NCBI GenBank assembly: GCA_023055505.1
Contig: JALIRH010000045.1
Location: forward strand, 682,001 to 746,000
Source: Callipepla californica brunnescens
Lineage: Eukaryota > Chordata > Aves > Galliformes > Odontophoridae
Length of the DNA stretch: 64,000 bases
Reading direction: 5' to 3'
Shown here one piece after another: positions 32,103-47,470 of the stretch (its first letter is position 1; the number at the start of each line of letters is the position of its first letter). The translations under genes and the position numbers were made by a program. Under the pieces are notes generated by a model. It saw only the letters and a list, made by a program, of their open reading frames with translations. It was not told the origin of the DNA and made no database searches.

Positions 32103-32957
32103 ATGGCCGACGCCGAGCGCGCCCCGGAGGCGGCGCCCGCGGACCCCGAAGCCGAGCGGGACGAAGTGCAGACGGACGGGGAGAGCGGGAGGCTGCCTCC
32201 CCCCGAGGAGGCGGCGGAGGCGGCGGCGGCGGCGGAGGGCGCGGGGGACCACGAGGCGCGGCCGTCGGAGGGCGGCGCGGCGCAGCCCGGGCTGAGGCCG
32301 CGGTACCGCGCGGCCGTGGGGCGCGCCCAGGAGTGGCCCGCGAAGAAGAAGCACCGCCGTCGGCCGTCGAAGAACAAGCGGCGCTGGAAGCCCTACTCGA
32401 AGCTGAGCTGGGAGGAGAAGCAGCAGTTCGACGAGCGGCAGAGCCTGCGCGCCTCGCGGCTCCGCGCAGAGATGTTCGCCAAGGGGCAGCCCGTGGCCCC
32501 CTACAACACCACGCAGTTCCTGATGGAGGACCACGACCAGGAGGAGCCCGACCTGAAAACCGGGCTGTACCCGCGGCGCTCCGCCGCCAAATCGGACGAT
32601 ACGAGCGAGGAGGACTTCCTGGAGGAGGCGGCCGAGGAGGACGGCGGCAGCGATGGGATGGGGGGGGACGGCAGCGAGTTCCTGCAGAGGGACTTCTCGG
32701 AGACGTACGAGCGGTACCACGTGGAGAGCCTCCAGAACATGAGCAAGCAGGAGCTGGTGAAGGAGTACCTGGAGCTGGAGAAGTGCCTCTCCCGCATGGA
32801 GGACGAGAACAACCGCCTGAGGATGGAGAGCAAGAAGCACGGCGAGGCGGCGGAGGCGGCGCGGCTGCTGGAGCTGGAGGTGGATCGGCTGCGGGCGGAG
32901 AATCTGCAGCTGCTGCGGGAGAGGGATCTGCGCGCGGCGGAGGCGGCTCCGGAGTGA
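32103..32957 (+). CDS. HEXIM1: HEXIM P-TEFb inhibitor, intronless
   Basis: A nuclear protein that, bound to 7SK snRNA, inhibits the CDK9-cyclin T kinase P-TEFb. A single uninterrupted frame of 284 aa. The start ATG at 32103 is in a strong context (GCAGCCATGG); an in-frame GTG lies 24 nt upstream but needs no use. Regions: variable acidic/alanine-rich N-terminus (1-78); basic 7SK-binding motif KKKHRRRPSKNKRRWKP (81-97); SLRASRLRAEMFAKGQPVAP; the P-TEFb-inhibitory PYNTTQFLM at about 133-141; acidic segment DDTSEEDFLEEAAEEDGG; and the cyclin T-binding coiled coil (QNMSKQELVKEYLELEKCLS onward) to the C-terminus. It is shorter than human HEXIM1 (about 359 aa, from memory), mainly at the N-terminus. 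Only one HEXIM copy is present here, whereas human has adjacent HEXIM1 and HEXIM2. Confidence 0.96.
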   Translation: MADAERAPEAAPADPEAERDEVQTDGESGRLPPPEEAAEAAAAAEGAGDHEARPSEGGAAQPGLRPRYRAAVGRAQEWPAKKKHRRRPSKNKRRWKPYSKLSWEEKQQFDERQSLRASRLRAEMFAKGQPVAPYNTTQFLMEDHDQEEPDLKTGLYPRRSAAKSDDTSEEDFLEEAAEEDGGSDGMGGDGSEFLQRDFSETYERYHVESLQNMSKQELVKEYLELEKCLSRMEDENNRLRMESKKHGEAAEAARLLELEVDRLRAENLQLLRERDLRAAEAAPE

Positions 32958-33187
32958 GCGACCCCGCGGAGCTGCGGGACGCGGCGCTCGGCCCTCCCCC
33001 TTTGGGGGCGGGTGGGGAGGGGTCGCTGTCAGTGAACTCACGACGATGCTTTCTTTTTTTTTCTCCCCCTCCTCCTCCTCCTCGTGTGTGTGCGTGTGTG
33101 TGTTTAAACCAAAAAAGAAGAAAAAGAAAAAAAAAGTGTAAATTGGCCAAAACTGACTATAAAAAAAAAAAAAGATTATAGAGGTCT

Positions 33188-33193
33188 AATAAA
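33188..33193 (+). terminator. HEXIM1 poly(A) signal
   Basis: AATAAA lies 231 nt after the stop, preceded by A-rich tracts and followed within 30 nt by TGTAACTGTAAC and GGTGTGATTTCTGG. This matches the expected short 3' UTR of a single-exon transcript. Confidence 0.8.
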
Positions 33194-33215
33194 TTTAATT
33201 ACTTGTAACTGTAAC

Positions 33216-36120
33216 AGCTTCGGTGTGATTTCTGGGGGGACGTTCGCAGCGTCGCTGTCCCGCGAGGGAATGAACGCGCTTCGAACCGTTCTCAGCGCGG
33301 TGCAGCTCCGCTGTCCGCTCAAGGTTCGCTTCGTTCTGTTTTCTCCCCGTTCCGTGCAGAGCTCGGAGGCGATGTCATCGCAGCGGAGCTTCCCCAGAAA
33401 TGCTCTCAGCGCTATGAGTGAGGCTTCAAAAGTTCTCTCCCAGCGGAGAAGTTGTGGTGTCAGCACCGCTGGGCGGGGGGGGGCGGGGGGAGGGTCCCCA
33501 GCGCTGTACCTGGGGGGGATGGGGACGCCGAGGGGCGAAGCAGTGCCGGGGCTGAGCCCGTGCTGTTGTGTAACCGAGGGCAGATGGGCGCTACGGCCGC
33601 ATCTCGCAGGGAGGAGGCGGCCTGCCGTACCTGCCGCGCTACGGGGGCAGGTTCATTTCGTAACGAACGTAAGCTCCGGGGAAAGGGAAGATGGCGTGGG
33701 GCTGCTGTGGGGCTCCGGGCAGGTTTTAGCATAGGCCTGGCCAAAAAAACCGCTGCCACCATCTGTGGGATGGAGAGCGGAGCGCCGGAGGAGCGCTCGG
33801 CCGGGAGCCTCGCCGGCTCCTTTTCCCTTTCCTCTGCCATGACAGCACCGGGCAGCAGCAGCGCTGGGTGGCTGCGGGGGCTCTGCCGCCGCTCTCTGCC
33901 TTGGAGCAGGGAGGGTTAATTGGGATCTCACTTGTTAGGAGAGGGGAGGGTTAATTGGGATCTCACTCGTTAGGAGCCATTGCTTGGGGAGAGAACCAGC
34001 AGCCCGCTGAGGCCTCCTGCTTCACCCCGAGCACCGCGGTGCTGCACGGGGCGGATTCTGCTCCTCCCGGGACGGCTGTGAGCCCGGTGACACCGACTCC
34101 CACCGCAGTGACAGCGGGGGCAGCGCCCCGAGGTCAGAAGAGCCACAGCCCTCAGAGCCGGGAAGGTGAGAAACCCACACCAGGAAATTGTCGGAGAAAT
34201 GCAGTAGCACGGGTGTTACTAAGCGATGTCGGTGAGCGCTGCCCCCGGTGTTACACTGCATTCATAGGAACAACCTCAGAGTTACCTGCAAACCCTTCAA
34301 CACACAGCACTTACGTACACAGGAACCTCTGCCCGCACTGCTGCCCCCATTCCCATCAACTCCCCAACTCCGCTTTGATTCTACCAACTTCGTGCCACCT
34401 TCTGCTTTAATGAAGGAGTCTTAACACACACTGATTGCTCCTAATCCCCACCTCAGGAGCAGCACATCACCGCAGGTCGGACCCCATCTCCCGCGCTCGC
34501 ACTGAGCAGCAGCTGCACAACTTACACCGACCCCAGGTGGAAGAGGCGTGGACTGGGGCACCCACCCTCGCTGCAGCCGCTCTCCGGGCAGGAAGCCTCG
34601 CGGCGGCAGCAGGACAGTTCCCTGAAAACGCTGCTGCAAAAAAAGGAAGCCGTCCGCCGTGAGAGCGTGCCAACGCTGCAACAGCCAACATCCGCACGAA
34701 GCGCAGCGCGGCTCCCACCCGCGGCACCGCCGACGGGGCAGCACTGAGCAGCTCCCAGAGCCGCTCCCTGCCCGCGCAGGGCCCGGCCGAGGCGTCGCTG
34801 CCCTCTAAACCCGCTGCTCGCTGGACACGGTGCCCCTCCAGCGCTGAACTCTCTCCAGGGCCGTCTGTTCTTTACCTTTAAGACACAGCACTGTACTCAC
34901 TCGGCGGCTCTGGCTCTCTCAACCACAGTGCAATATAAGCAGGACTCCCTTTTAAAGGAGGATCTCAGGCGCAGCCAACCCTGCGCGAGGAGCTCGCAGA
35001 GCGCTCACTGGCAGTGCCGTTCCGCAGCAGCCTCCCGTCCCTCAGCACCGCGCCAGCAGGATCGGGCCCTCCGCGGCTTCTCTCACACCTTTTGGAAAAA
35101 AAGCACCAAAACGAATCGTATCGCACAACCCAGACAGGAGCGAGGCACTAACGTTACACCGGCAGCTCCTGCGTGCACTCTGACACACTCAGCACCACAC
35201 AAGTCCAACCCCAGCCCACCCCACCGTGCCCCCTGAGCTCGTCCCTCACCCCCACGGTTCTGGAACACCCCCAGGGGCTCCACCACCCCCGGGCAGCTGT
35301 GCCACTGCCCCCCCCCACTCTTCCTGAGGCGTTTCCTAACACCCATCCTGCACTCCCCACTGCGACTCAAGGCCCTCCCTCCCATCCTATCGCTGTTACC
35401 TGCAGTGGAGGCCAGCCCCCTCCCCCCCCAGCTCCTTTCAGGGCGTTGTACAGAGCAATAAGATCTCCCCTGAGGGTCCTCTTCACACTGACCCATTCCT
35501 GTTCCCTCAGCTGCTCCACGCTGTGCTCACACCCCTCACAGCTCCGTGCCCTTCTCGGCACACACCCCACGGCCTCACTGTCTTTCATGTTCTGAGGGGC
35601 CCAGAAGTGAACACGGCACTCAGGTACACAGTGATAAAGCCCCCAGCCTGGGAATGCAGCAGTGTACGAGCAGAGGAACTAATAGAGCAACGTGAGCATT
35701 TATCAGAAAACCCATTTCAAACGGGACATTCCGTTTTCTTCAAGACAAATCCGGCTGTGCAACTGCAGGACAACCTGACTCGTGCCTGGGAGGTTTGAAA
35801 GCAGGACCTGCACTCAGAACCCCCAAGCGGTGCTATTTCACACCTGAACCGACTCCAGGCACTCTGTGATCTCCCAGTCCTCACACCGCACAGAGTGATG
35901 TCTGCAGCCCCAGGTCGGGGCTCTGCGGTGCACAATGGGCCTGGGAGGGCTCCACGCCGCCCCAGCGCCGGGCGGGGCCGCGGTGTCGGGGTCTGGGGGG
36001 GAACGTGTGGGTCCGTGTTTGGGCCCCGCATCATTTCAGGGCCCCGCACCCCGGGATGAGCGACACTGAGGGTAACGTTCTCAGAGGGTTAACGTTGGGG
36101 GATCGTTTTTCAGATGCGGT
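33216..36120. other. Intergenic region downstream of HEXIM1
   Basis: No coding exon with homology that I recognise. It is GC-rich and unique apart from the CR1 fragment near 35.5 kb. The phrase 'ggttaattgggatctcactY' recurs twice at about 33910-33972 as a short direct repeat. Confidence 0.5.
35430..35630 (-). mobile_element. CR1 LINE fragment, antisense
   Basis: The order 'caataagatctcccctgagg', 'tgttccctcagctgctcc', 'tcactgtctttcatgttctg' and 'aggggcccagaagtgaacac' follows the antisense CR1 body sequence found throughout avian genomes. The fragment is diverged and has no intact frame. Confidence 0.8.
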
Positions 36121-36129
36121 GCGTTAAAG

Positions 36130-37010
36130 GAGCGCTGCGTCACTGTCGGTGTTTCTAAACCAAAGCGGCACTTTCGCTACAAAAAAAAAAAAAAAAAAAA
36201 AGCGCCGTTTCCCCCCCGCGCTGCGCTCCCCGGGGTCACTCAGACACCGCTGCTCTCCCAGCGCAGCCCCCGCTCTCGCTTTTCCTACCACGATGTCTGC
36301 AACCCCTCCCGTTCCCCAAGCGGGGCCCAGGACCGGCCCCCCCCCCGCCGCGTTTCCCTCAGCCGCGGCCCTCCCCTCCCCCTCCCCCATCCCGCGGCCC
36401 TCCCCGCGCCGCAGCCCCGCACTCCTGAGGGGAACGGCCGCACCGCGCGGGCCTCCACCGCTCTCCTCGGGACTCAGCCCCGGAGGGAGCCGCTCCCCCC
36501 GCGCTCCCGGCTCGGCTCGGAGTCCCCGCGAAGTCTCCGGCCGCGCGGAGCGGACCCCCACACACACAAAATGGCGGCCGAGCCCTCACACCGCCCGCTC
36601 GTCCGCCATAGCCGCCGCCTCGTCCCGCACCCCTCCCAACCAATCAGGCGCCGCCGTACTGCGGCCGGGCATCGCGGCGGAACCAATGGGAGGGAGGGGT
36701 GCAAAAAGAGGGGAGGGGTGCGCTTCCGCCGCGAGGGCTTCTGGGAGCTGTAGTCCCACGGCGCGGGCGGGGTGTGGCGGTTGGAGCGCTGTGGACTCGC
36801 CGCCCCATGATGCCGCGCGGCCCTCCCGCGGCGTGGGCTTCTGCGCCTGCGCGCTGTGCGTTGCCATGGCGACGGGCGCTGCGCCCGCGGCCTGCTCCGG
36901 GCCCACGCGCCGTGCCTGTCTCCGTCCGGGAGAGCCACGCGCGTACCGAAACACGCACGTACGGGGACGGGACTGAGGCCCCGCGGTGCGTTGGGCTCCG
37001 AGCAGAGGAG
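36130..37010. promoter_or_regulatory. Orphan CpG-island promoter
   Basis: A dense CpG island with clustered core-promoter motifs. These are a YY1-type AAAATGGCGGCC (36568-36579), a ZNF143-like GGCTTCTGGGAGCTGTAGT (36736-36754), NRF1 TGCGCCTGCGCG (36842-36853) and a near-perfect RFX X-box GTTGCCATGGCGAC (36860-36873). A CCAAT box lies near 36639. A good plus-strand donor (GAGG then GTGAGG) is at about 37010. No coding exon is assigned directly to it. It may serve the MLCK-like gene to the right or an unseen transcript on either strand. Confidence 0.65.
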
Positions 37011-37129
37011 GGTGAGGGGAGGGCCCCATGGTGGACGCAGCTCCTGCAGCGCACATGGAGCGATTGGAGCGGCAGCGAAGCGCTGTGCGGTTCCCGTTGC
37101 CGTGTCGTCTGCCCTCACCGCTGTGGTTC

Positions 37130-37915
37130 CTGGGTTCCAGTTACCGGTTTTCAGTTCCCAGCTCCCATCTCCAGTTTCCAGTTCCCATTAACTGCTCCTA
37201 TTAATGAGCTCCTCGATCACAGTTCCCAGTTTCCAGCTCCCAGTTCCTATCTCCCAGCTCCCAGTTTCCAGCTCCCAGTTCTCAGTTTCCAGCTCCCAGT
37301 TCCTATCTCCCAGCTCCCAGTTTCCAGCTCCCAGTTCTCAGTTTCCAGCTCCCAGTTCCTGGTTTCCAGCTCCCAGTTCCCGTTTTTCAGCTTCCAGTTC
37401 CTATCTCCCAGTTCCCAGCTTCCCGTTCCCGGTTTCCAGCTCCCAGATTCCAGCTCCCAAATCACACTTGCAAGCTCACAGTTCCCACTTCCCAGCTGTT
37501 TCCACCTCCTCTTTCAAAGCTCTCTGCTCCCCATTCCTAGTTACCTTTCCCCTGTTCCCAGCTCTCAGTTCACATCTCCCAGCACTGAATTCCCAGTTCT
37601 CAGTTCTGTAATCACACTCCCTAGTTCCTAGCTCAGTGTTCTGTTCTGAGCTCAATTCTGCATTCTCATTTCTTCCCAGTTACCAGTTCCTTGCTCCCAG
37701 TTGCCACTTCCCAGTTACCAATTAATCCCAATCCCTTGCTCCCTGTTCCCCACTCTGTTTCCAGTTCCCACTTCACAGTAACAAGAACAAATCCCTTGCT
37801 CCCAGCTCCCACTTCTCACATCCCAGTTCCCAGCTCCCACCTCAGAGTTCCCAGTTGTGAGCTCCCAGTACCCAGTCCTAGCTCCCAGTTAATGCTTGTT
37901 CCCAGTTCCCAGATC
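37130..37915. repeat. Pyrimidine-rich minisatellite (TTCCAGCTCCCAG type)
   Basis: Dozens of 13-14 bp units such as 'agtttccagctccc' and 'agttcccagctccc', nearly perfect at 37190-37400 and decaying to the right. It begins about 120 bp downstream of the donor of the orphan CpG island. Confidence 0.92.
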
Positions 37916-38355
37916 CTGCTTGGTGTCCCCAGCCAATGTGTTCCTGTTGTGTTCCCACGTCCCTGGGTGCCTCCCATGTCACCCATGCCTCCTCTGTACG
38001 CCCAGGTCCTCTGAGTGACCCCAACATACCCCCACATCACCTCATGACCCCTGTGTGCTCTGTGTCCCCATGCATGTTCCAAGGTCACCCACATGTCCCT
38101 GGGTCCTCCCAGGTCCCCGTGGCTACAATGTGTCCCCAGCCCTGGTTTCCCCAGCTCTCCCATGTCCTCCCAGGTGCTCTGTGACCCCCACATTGGTCAC
38201 ATGCCTCCCATGTTCCCTGTGCCCTCCATGCCCCTGCGTCCCCCTCCATGCCATCCATGTCCCCCTGTACCCCTGTGGTTCCTACGTCCCCAATATCCTC
38301 CCTGTCCCCAGTGTCCCCCAAGTGTCCCAATTCCCCTCCATGTGGCACTGCTTCC
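37916..38355. repeat. Degenerate 'catgtcccc' repeat
   Basis: Irregular repetition of 'ccatgtccccc', 'gtgtccccca' and 'catgtcaccc' modules, similar in style to the repeats in PLCD3 introns. No exon seen. Confidence 0.6.
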
Positions 38356-39262
38356 CAGTTCTGGGTGCTGCCCCAGGATGGGTGGCCCCGCTGTGTGTCA
38401 TTGTGGCTGTGGGGCCATGATGACACATGGTGGCCCCTGTGGGACCACCTGAGCAGGGCACTGCACTGATGGGCACTGAGTGGACAGCGCTGCAGAAAAG
38501 GTGTTCTTGGAGGACCTACAAATAAACAGGCAGCTTTTCTTCCAGTCCACCTAGCTTCCAGCTCAAAGGGGGACCTGAAGTGGGGTGGGGGATGTGGGGG
38601 TGTGTAGGGACAAGAGAGCCAGGAAAAAGAGCTGGGATCACACACCCGAACCCACAAAACTTCCCTGGACATCTGAATCCCACAGTGGCATTTCTGCAGC
38701 TCTTTGGGTTCTTGAAAGCTTTGGTTTATTTTGGGATTCATGCCAGAATGGTGGCATGGGGCACCTCCAGCCCCCAGGGAATTAAGGCTTGGGGGATGGG
38801 GAGTGTGGATCAGTGTTGCCTTTTTTTTTTTTTTTTTCCAGAGCATTTTGTTTTTATTTTGCTGGGATGAGCACGAGGACTTACACTGACACGCAGCAGC
38901 TGTGGGTTCTGATTGTGTCTTCGGGTGCTGTGCAGACCCCATTTCCTGTGCTGTGCAGCACCTGACAGCCTCACTCTGCCTGATTTTCTCCCTTCCCATC
39001 CCCTTTCTGCAGGAGTCTAAGCCCCCAGGCCCTCCTGAATGGGACCGGACCCCACAGTGAGGACGCTGCAAGGAATGTGGTACACGAGCAGGGGGTCCCC
39101 ACCGCCCCTCACCCGGTGCAGCAGCTCTGGCCTCTCCTCCATCGTCCCCTGTGTGTCCTACATGTCCCCAGCGCGCCGTGCTGTGTCCCAGCAGGGTCGA
39201 TATTGCAGCGGCAGAGCGGTGAGGTCGTGTCACCGTCCCCAGGCCGTGGGCTGTGTGAGAGC

Positions 39263-43316
<4,054 letters not shown>

Positions 43317-43545
43317 AGCAATAGAGCTGTGCTGCCCTGGGTCACAGAGAGCTGGTGATGGGAAGAGGCACCAAGAGGAAGCCTTCTCTAGGCTTGTAAA
43401 TTGTACCATGACCTTGCCAGCCCATGGTAGGTGCCCCTGTGCTGGTGGGGACAGGTGCCTCTTGTCCCCAGCAAGGAACTGGTGCTCATGGCTGCCTGGG
43501 CTGGGGCTGCAGCCTGGCTCCTCCGGCTGCATGTTTTATGGACCC

Positions 43546-43551
43546 AATAAA
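43546..43551 (+). terminator. Poly(A) signal of the MLCK-like gene
   Basis: AATAAA lies 230 nt after the TAG stop, in 'gacccaataaagcactgagg'. A 29-base G run begins 50 nt later. Confidence 0.8.
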
Positions 43552-43601
43552 GCACTGAGGATCTCTTGCTCCCCGTGCAGTTCCTTTCCTCCCAGATCAC
43601 T

Positions 43602-43630
43602 GGGGGGGGGGGGGGGGGGGGGGGGGGGGG
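43602..43630. repeat. G29 homopolymer
   Basis: An uninterrupted run of 29 G, just downstream of the kinase poly(A) signal, followed by T and GGG. Strong quadruplex potential; the exact length is likely unreliable in sequencing. Confidence 0.9.
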
Positions 43631-43884
43631 TGGGAAAAGGGTTGCCTGAGCTGCCCCAATCCTCTGGGGGTTGGTATCAGCCTCATCAGTCAGTGCTGCT
43701 GTGGCTGCCACCCTTGCCTTCTCCAGGAAGGAGGTTGGCTCTGTGCCCTGAGGCAGGGATGGCTGCGGCCACATCTCTGGAGTCCATCCTGAGGAAGCAT
43801 CTTCCCTCTGAGGGTGAGGTAGCACTGTGCCCTGGCTCTGACCTCATGGCACTTTCCCTTTAGCTATGTATGCAAACCGAAGAT

Positions 43885-44265
43885 TCCCCCTATGCCCTCT
43901 CTTTTCTATGCTGAACAGCTACCGCTCCCTCAGCCTTTCCTCAGAGGTGCTTCGGACCCTTTGAGTCCTTTGCTGAACTCAGTTTTGCAGACTTGCTGAG
44001 GTTACCCTGCACCCCATCATCCGGATCACTAACAAAGATGCTGAGCAAGACAGGACCCAGCACTGCCTCCTGGGGTGTGCTACTAGCTACTAAACCTGCC
44101 ACTGCTGATTGCCATCCTCTGGGTTCTGCTGTTCAGGCTATTTTCAATCCACCTCCTATTAGCCATCCAGGCCCCACAACAGCTTGTTTATGTGCATCCT
44201 GTAGGGCACAGTGTCAAAGGTCTGACTGAAAGCTGACAGAGCAGCAACATCCAACCTCAACAACT
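43885..44265 (-). mobile_element. CR1 LINE fragment, antisense
   Basis: It follows the antisense CR1 body in order: 'tatgctgaacagctaccgct', 'ctccctcagcctttcctcag', 'acttgctgaggttaccctgc', 'gatgctgagcaagacaggac', 'caatccacctcctattagcc' and 'ggcacagtgtcaaaggtctg'. It is diverged, with no intact reading frame. Confidence 0.85.
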
Positions 44266-47200
44266 CTTATCAATGCACCCTAAAAACCCCCGGATTGTTT
44301 AGGTTCTGCTCTGCTGTCCCTCCAACGCTTTATGGGCTCCCATGAAGGATCAGGGCCTGACACGGTGAGGCTTCTGCCACCTGCCTGCAGAGGGCCCCAT
44401 CTGCTTGTCCTTCCTGCTCAGGTGGCCTGGAGCAGAACCCATCACAACAGCAGCTCTGTTCAGCCTCTTTACCCCTAACCTGTGAACTCCTGACTTGCTC
44501 CTCCTCCATACTCAGACGGAGGTTTGTGCACTTCAGCTGTACCTTCCCACACAGGAGAGGTGATCCGACCTCATCTTCCATCCTGCTGTTCTGAAAGAGC
44601 CTGTGTCCCTCCACTGCAATGCTCCAGCTGTGGGAGCCATCTCTCCTCACCTCCAATATCCCAACAAGATCACTGCCCTGTGACAGCACACACATCCCTA
44701 GCTCATCATGTTTATTCCTCATACTGTGTGCAGGCACCTCAGGCTCTGCAGAGTGCTGAGCTTCTGGAAAAGGTTTGGGGGCCCTTCCTTCTGCTCACAC
44801 AAGTGCTGCAAGTGAATCTGCTTAAGCTTCACGTTGTTGATTTTGTGATTCCCTCCCTGTCACAATACCTTGTGCCCTTTGCTCAGTAACCCTGTCCATT
44901 GCTCCCTCGCAAGGCTGCTGCTTCCTTCCCTTCTGTTCTCTTAGTTTAAAGCCCGCCTTACATGCTCAGCCATCCCTGGGGTTCTGGTCTCTTAGATCCT
45001 GTGCTAATTCTGTAACCAGGAGGGGCTCAGAAACTGCAGTGTGACCTCAGACCTCACACTAAGGTGGCAGGTTAGGTAGAAATCAGCATTTGGAAGCAAC
45101 AGGCTGGACATGTCCTCGTCTTCTCCTGCTCCTGGTGGTGCTGAGCAGGCTCTGGAGAACAGCTAGCTGCTGCACTCCCTCTTTGTCCCAGTGAACCCAT
45201 CCCTCCTGTTCAAGCTGGGCTGGAGGATGCCCTCTCTCAGCAAATGCTGAAGCTGGAGAGCTTGCAAAGGTGCCCAGGTCTGAATGGTGCAGCCCTATGT
45301 GCACTGCTGCGGTAAAGCTGTGCCAGGTAATGCTTGAGGCATGCCTATACCCTTTCCTCTCTTGCTCCACCCACATTGTCTCCTCAGGCCTTTCCTGCTT
45401 TGTGTTCCTTGAAGCTGGAGGTGAGGCCACGTGGGGTTAAAGAGAAGCATTATTCTTACCAAAGAAAAATAAATCCACTCGCTCCAAACTACTGCAGCGA
45501 TGTGCATCAGGGGGCTCTGAGTGGGCTCTCCCTCATGACACAGATGGAAGGGAAACCAGCTTTCAGAGCTGCTGCTGAACAGGCAACAATGAATCTGCTT
45601 TCAGCTAATTCACTGCTCCCTTTAGCAAGCCTGTGGTCACTGTGGCAGGAGGCTCCTGTGGCAGAATTTGTCATGCTGCAGCAGTCCCCAGAAAAGGTGA
45701 AATGAGTCCAGGTGTCTGCAGACCCTTGTTTGGAGGGTTTCATGGGTCTCGGCTGCTCTTCTCTTAGACTAATAGGAAAGGATACTGTGAACTTCCTGTT
45801 TTGGTATCATTGTGTGGACCTTCTCCGTGACGTGGTCTTATCAGCACACAGGCCAAGCTCATATTTTTGTGGCAAGAGTCTGTTCCTGTTAATAATATCA
45901 ATTCCCAACAGCTGCTTCTGCATACATTTGCCTATGGGAAGCCAGGAAGAAGGAAACTACTATGGTATTGCAGGGTTCAAGCATGCTCTGCCCAGGATTT
46001 GTCTCTCTCTGCCTGGTAACAATAGGTGTACTGCAGCAAAGGGAATCCAGATCTCCCAATCCTGGGAGGTGGTGCACACACAGACCTACACTCAGAACAC
46101 AGGGTAAACCTTTTGGTGGCACCCCCACACTCCCCCCAGTTCTCTCTCAGTGATGCTGTAGGTCATTCCCAGCAAGAATTCTGAATATGGCTCTTCAAAG
46201 ATTGTATCAGGCAACTCCTGACAAGAGCTCATCCACCTGCTGTCCCTTTCCATAAGTGACATTTTCAGCATCAGAAGCGAATTCAGTGCTATACAGAACC
46301 TGGTAAGACATCTGAGACAGCCACACTTTTCAGATGACAGGCTCCGGCTGAAGTCATTCTGGTTTTGAGTTGGAGGAGGAGATCCCAGAAACGTATAAAC
46401 AATCATTCCGTATTCTATCCGTGGTATTGGTCTTCCATTCCCAGAAAAACAGAGGCACTGAAGAACCCTTTTCTCCTCCATTACTCCTCCAAGTGCTTTT
46501 CTTGATGCTCACATACATCATATCCTAATTTCCACCCATTAGTATCATCTGTTTCGTGTTTTCTTCATTACACAGACTCTGGCTGATCTGAACTCACACA
46601 CATCCCTTTGGAACCAAGTGGAATGCCTTCAAGCTGCAGATGATAAGCAAACACAAGTTACGTATAATCAATCCCTCAATGAGCTATTTACCAAGTGACA
46701 TTACCAAAATATTTCTCATTGGGAACTATGTTTATCTCAGACTGTTTTTCAAACTACCCACAGCCCTGAACATTCACATCCTGGTGCTCAGACACGAGCT
46801 TTCTCCCTGTCATCTTGCCTTTTGCTTCAGGATTGCCCGTACTTGATGCTGCAAACATTAATTTACTTACAGAAGCTGATTCATCTGCAGAAGCCGGTGT
46901 CCCCCGGCGTACATTTCTTCCCCTTCCACTGCTTCCCGTGGCTTAATGCAGAACAATGAGCACTTGTCAGAGAAAGCAATAGACTAAATGAAGAGTGGAG
47001 TTATACCTGGAACTCATTACAATCACTGAGAAATTCAGCAGCACTGAAAATAGAAATCCAATCTCAGCTCTTGCAAGGAAAGGAATTAATAAGTGATCCT
47101 TCAATCGAGACGAACTCCCTCTCGTTTACCCTCGCTTCAGCCACACCACTTCAGGGCCCCCGCAGCAATCTCGGGACGGCTCCTGGCAGTGCGCAGAGGA

Positions 47201-47470
47201 GCGGTGCTGCTGGAGAACCTCCATCAGAGGTTCTCTTCCTCGTTTTGGTGCTCTCCTCGGAGCTATGCGAGCAGCAGCCAGCTGCTTCAGGCCCCTCGAG
47301 GTTCTGCATCTCAGCCCGAGCCAAGCGTTGAGGAACAGCCCATGTTTACTTTGGGTTGCCGAATCTAGGCAGAAGTGCTTATTCAGAGCAACAGATAACC
47401 CTCGGGCAGCACTAGCATCAAGGAACGCGCTTTCTTTGTGGAACGTGTCCCTGTAATTGTGTATTAAGTA
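44266..47470. other. Gene-poor stretch between the kinase and the second CpG island
   Basis: Lower GC than its surroundings, especially at 45.8-47.1 kb. I find no exon with recognisable homology. A minus-strand frame at 46092-46481 (129 aa) lacks any motif I know. No tandem array or complete mobile element is evident. Confidence 0.45.

Noticed and set aside
31848..33150. Two minus-strand frames of 397 and 377 aa
   Set aside because: Antisense of HEXIM1; the plus-strand frame carries the conserved motifs.
46092..46481. A 129-aa minus-strand frame
   Set aside because: Moderately varied composition, but no motif or splice structure that I recognise; not enough to call a gene or an old retroviral fragment.
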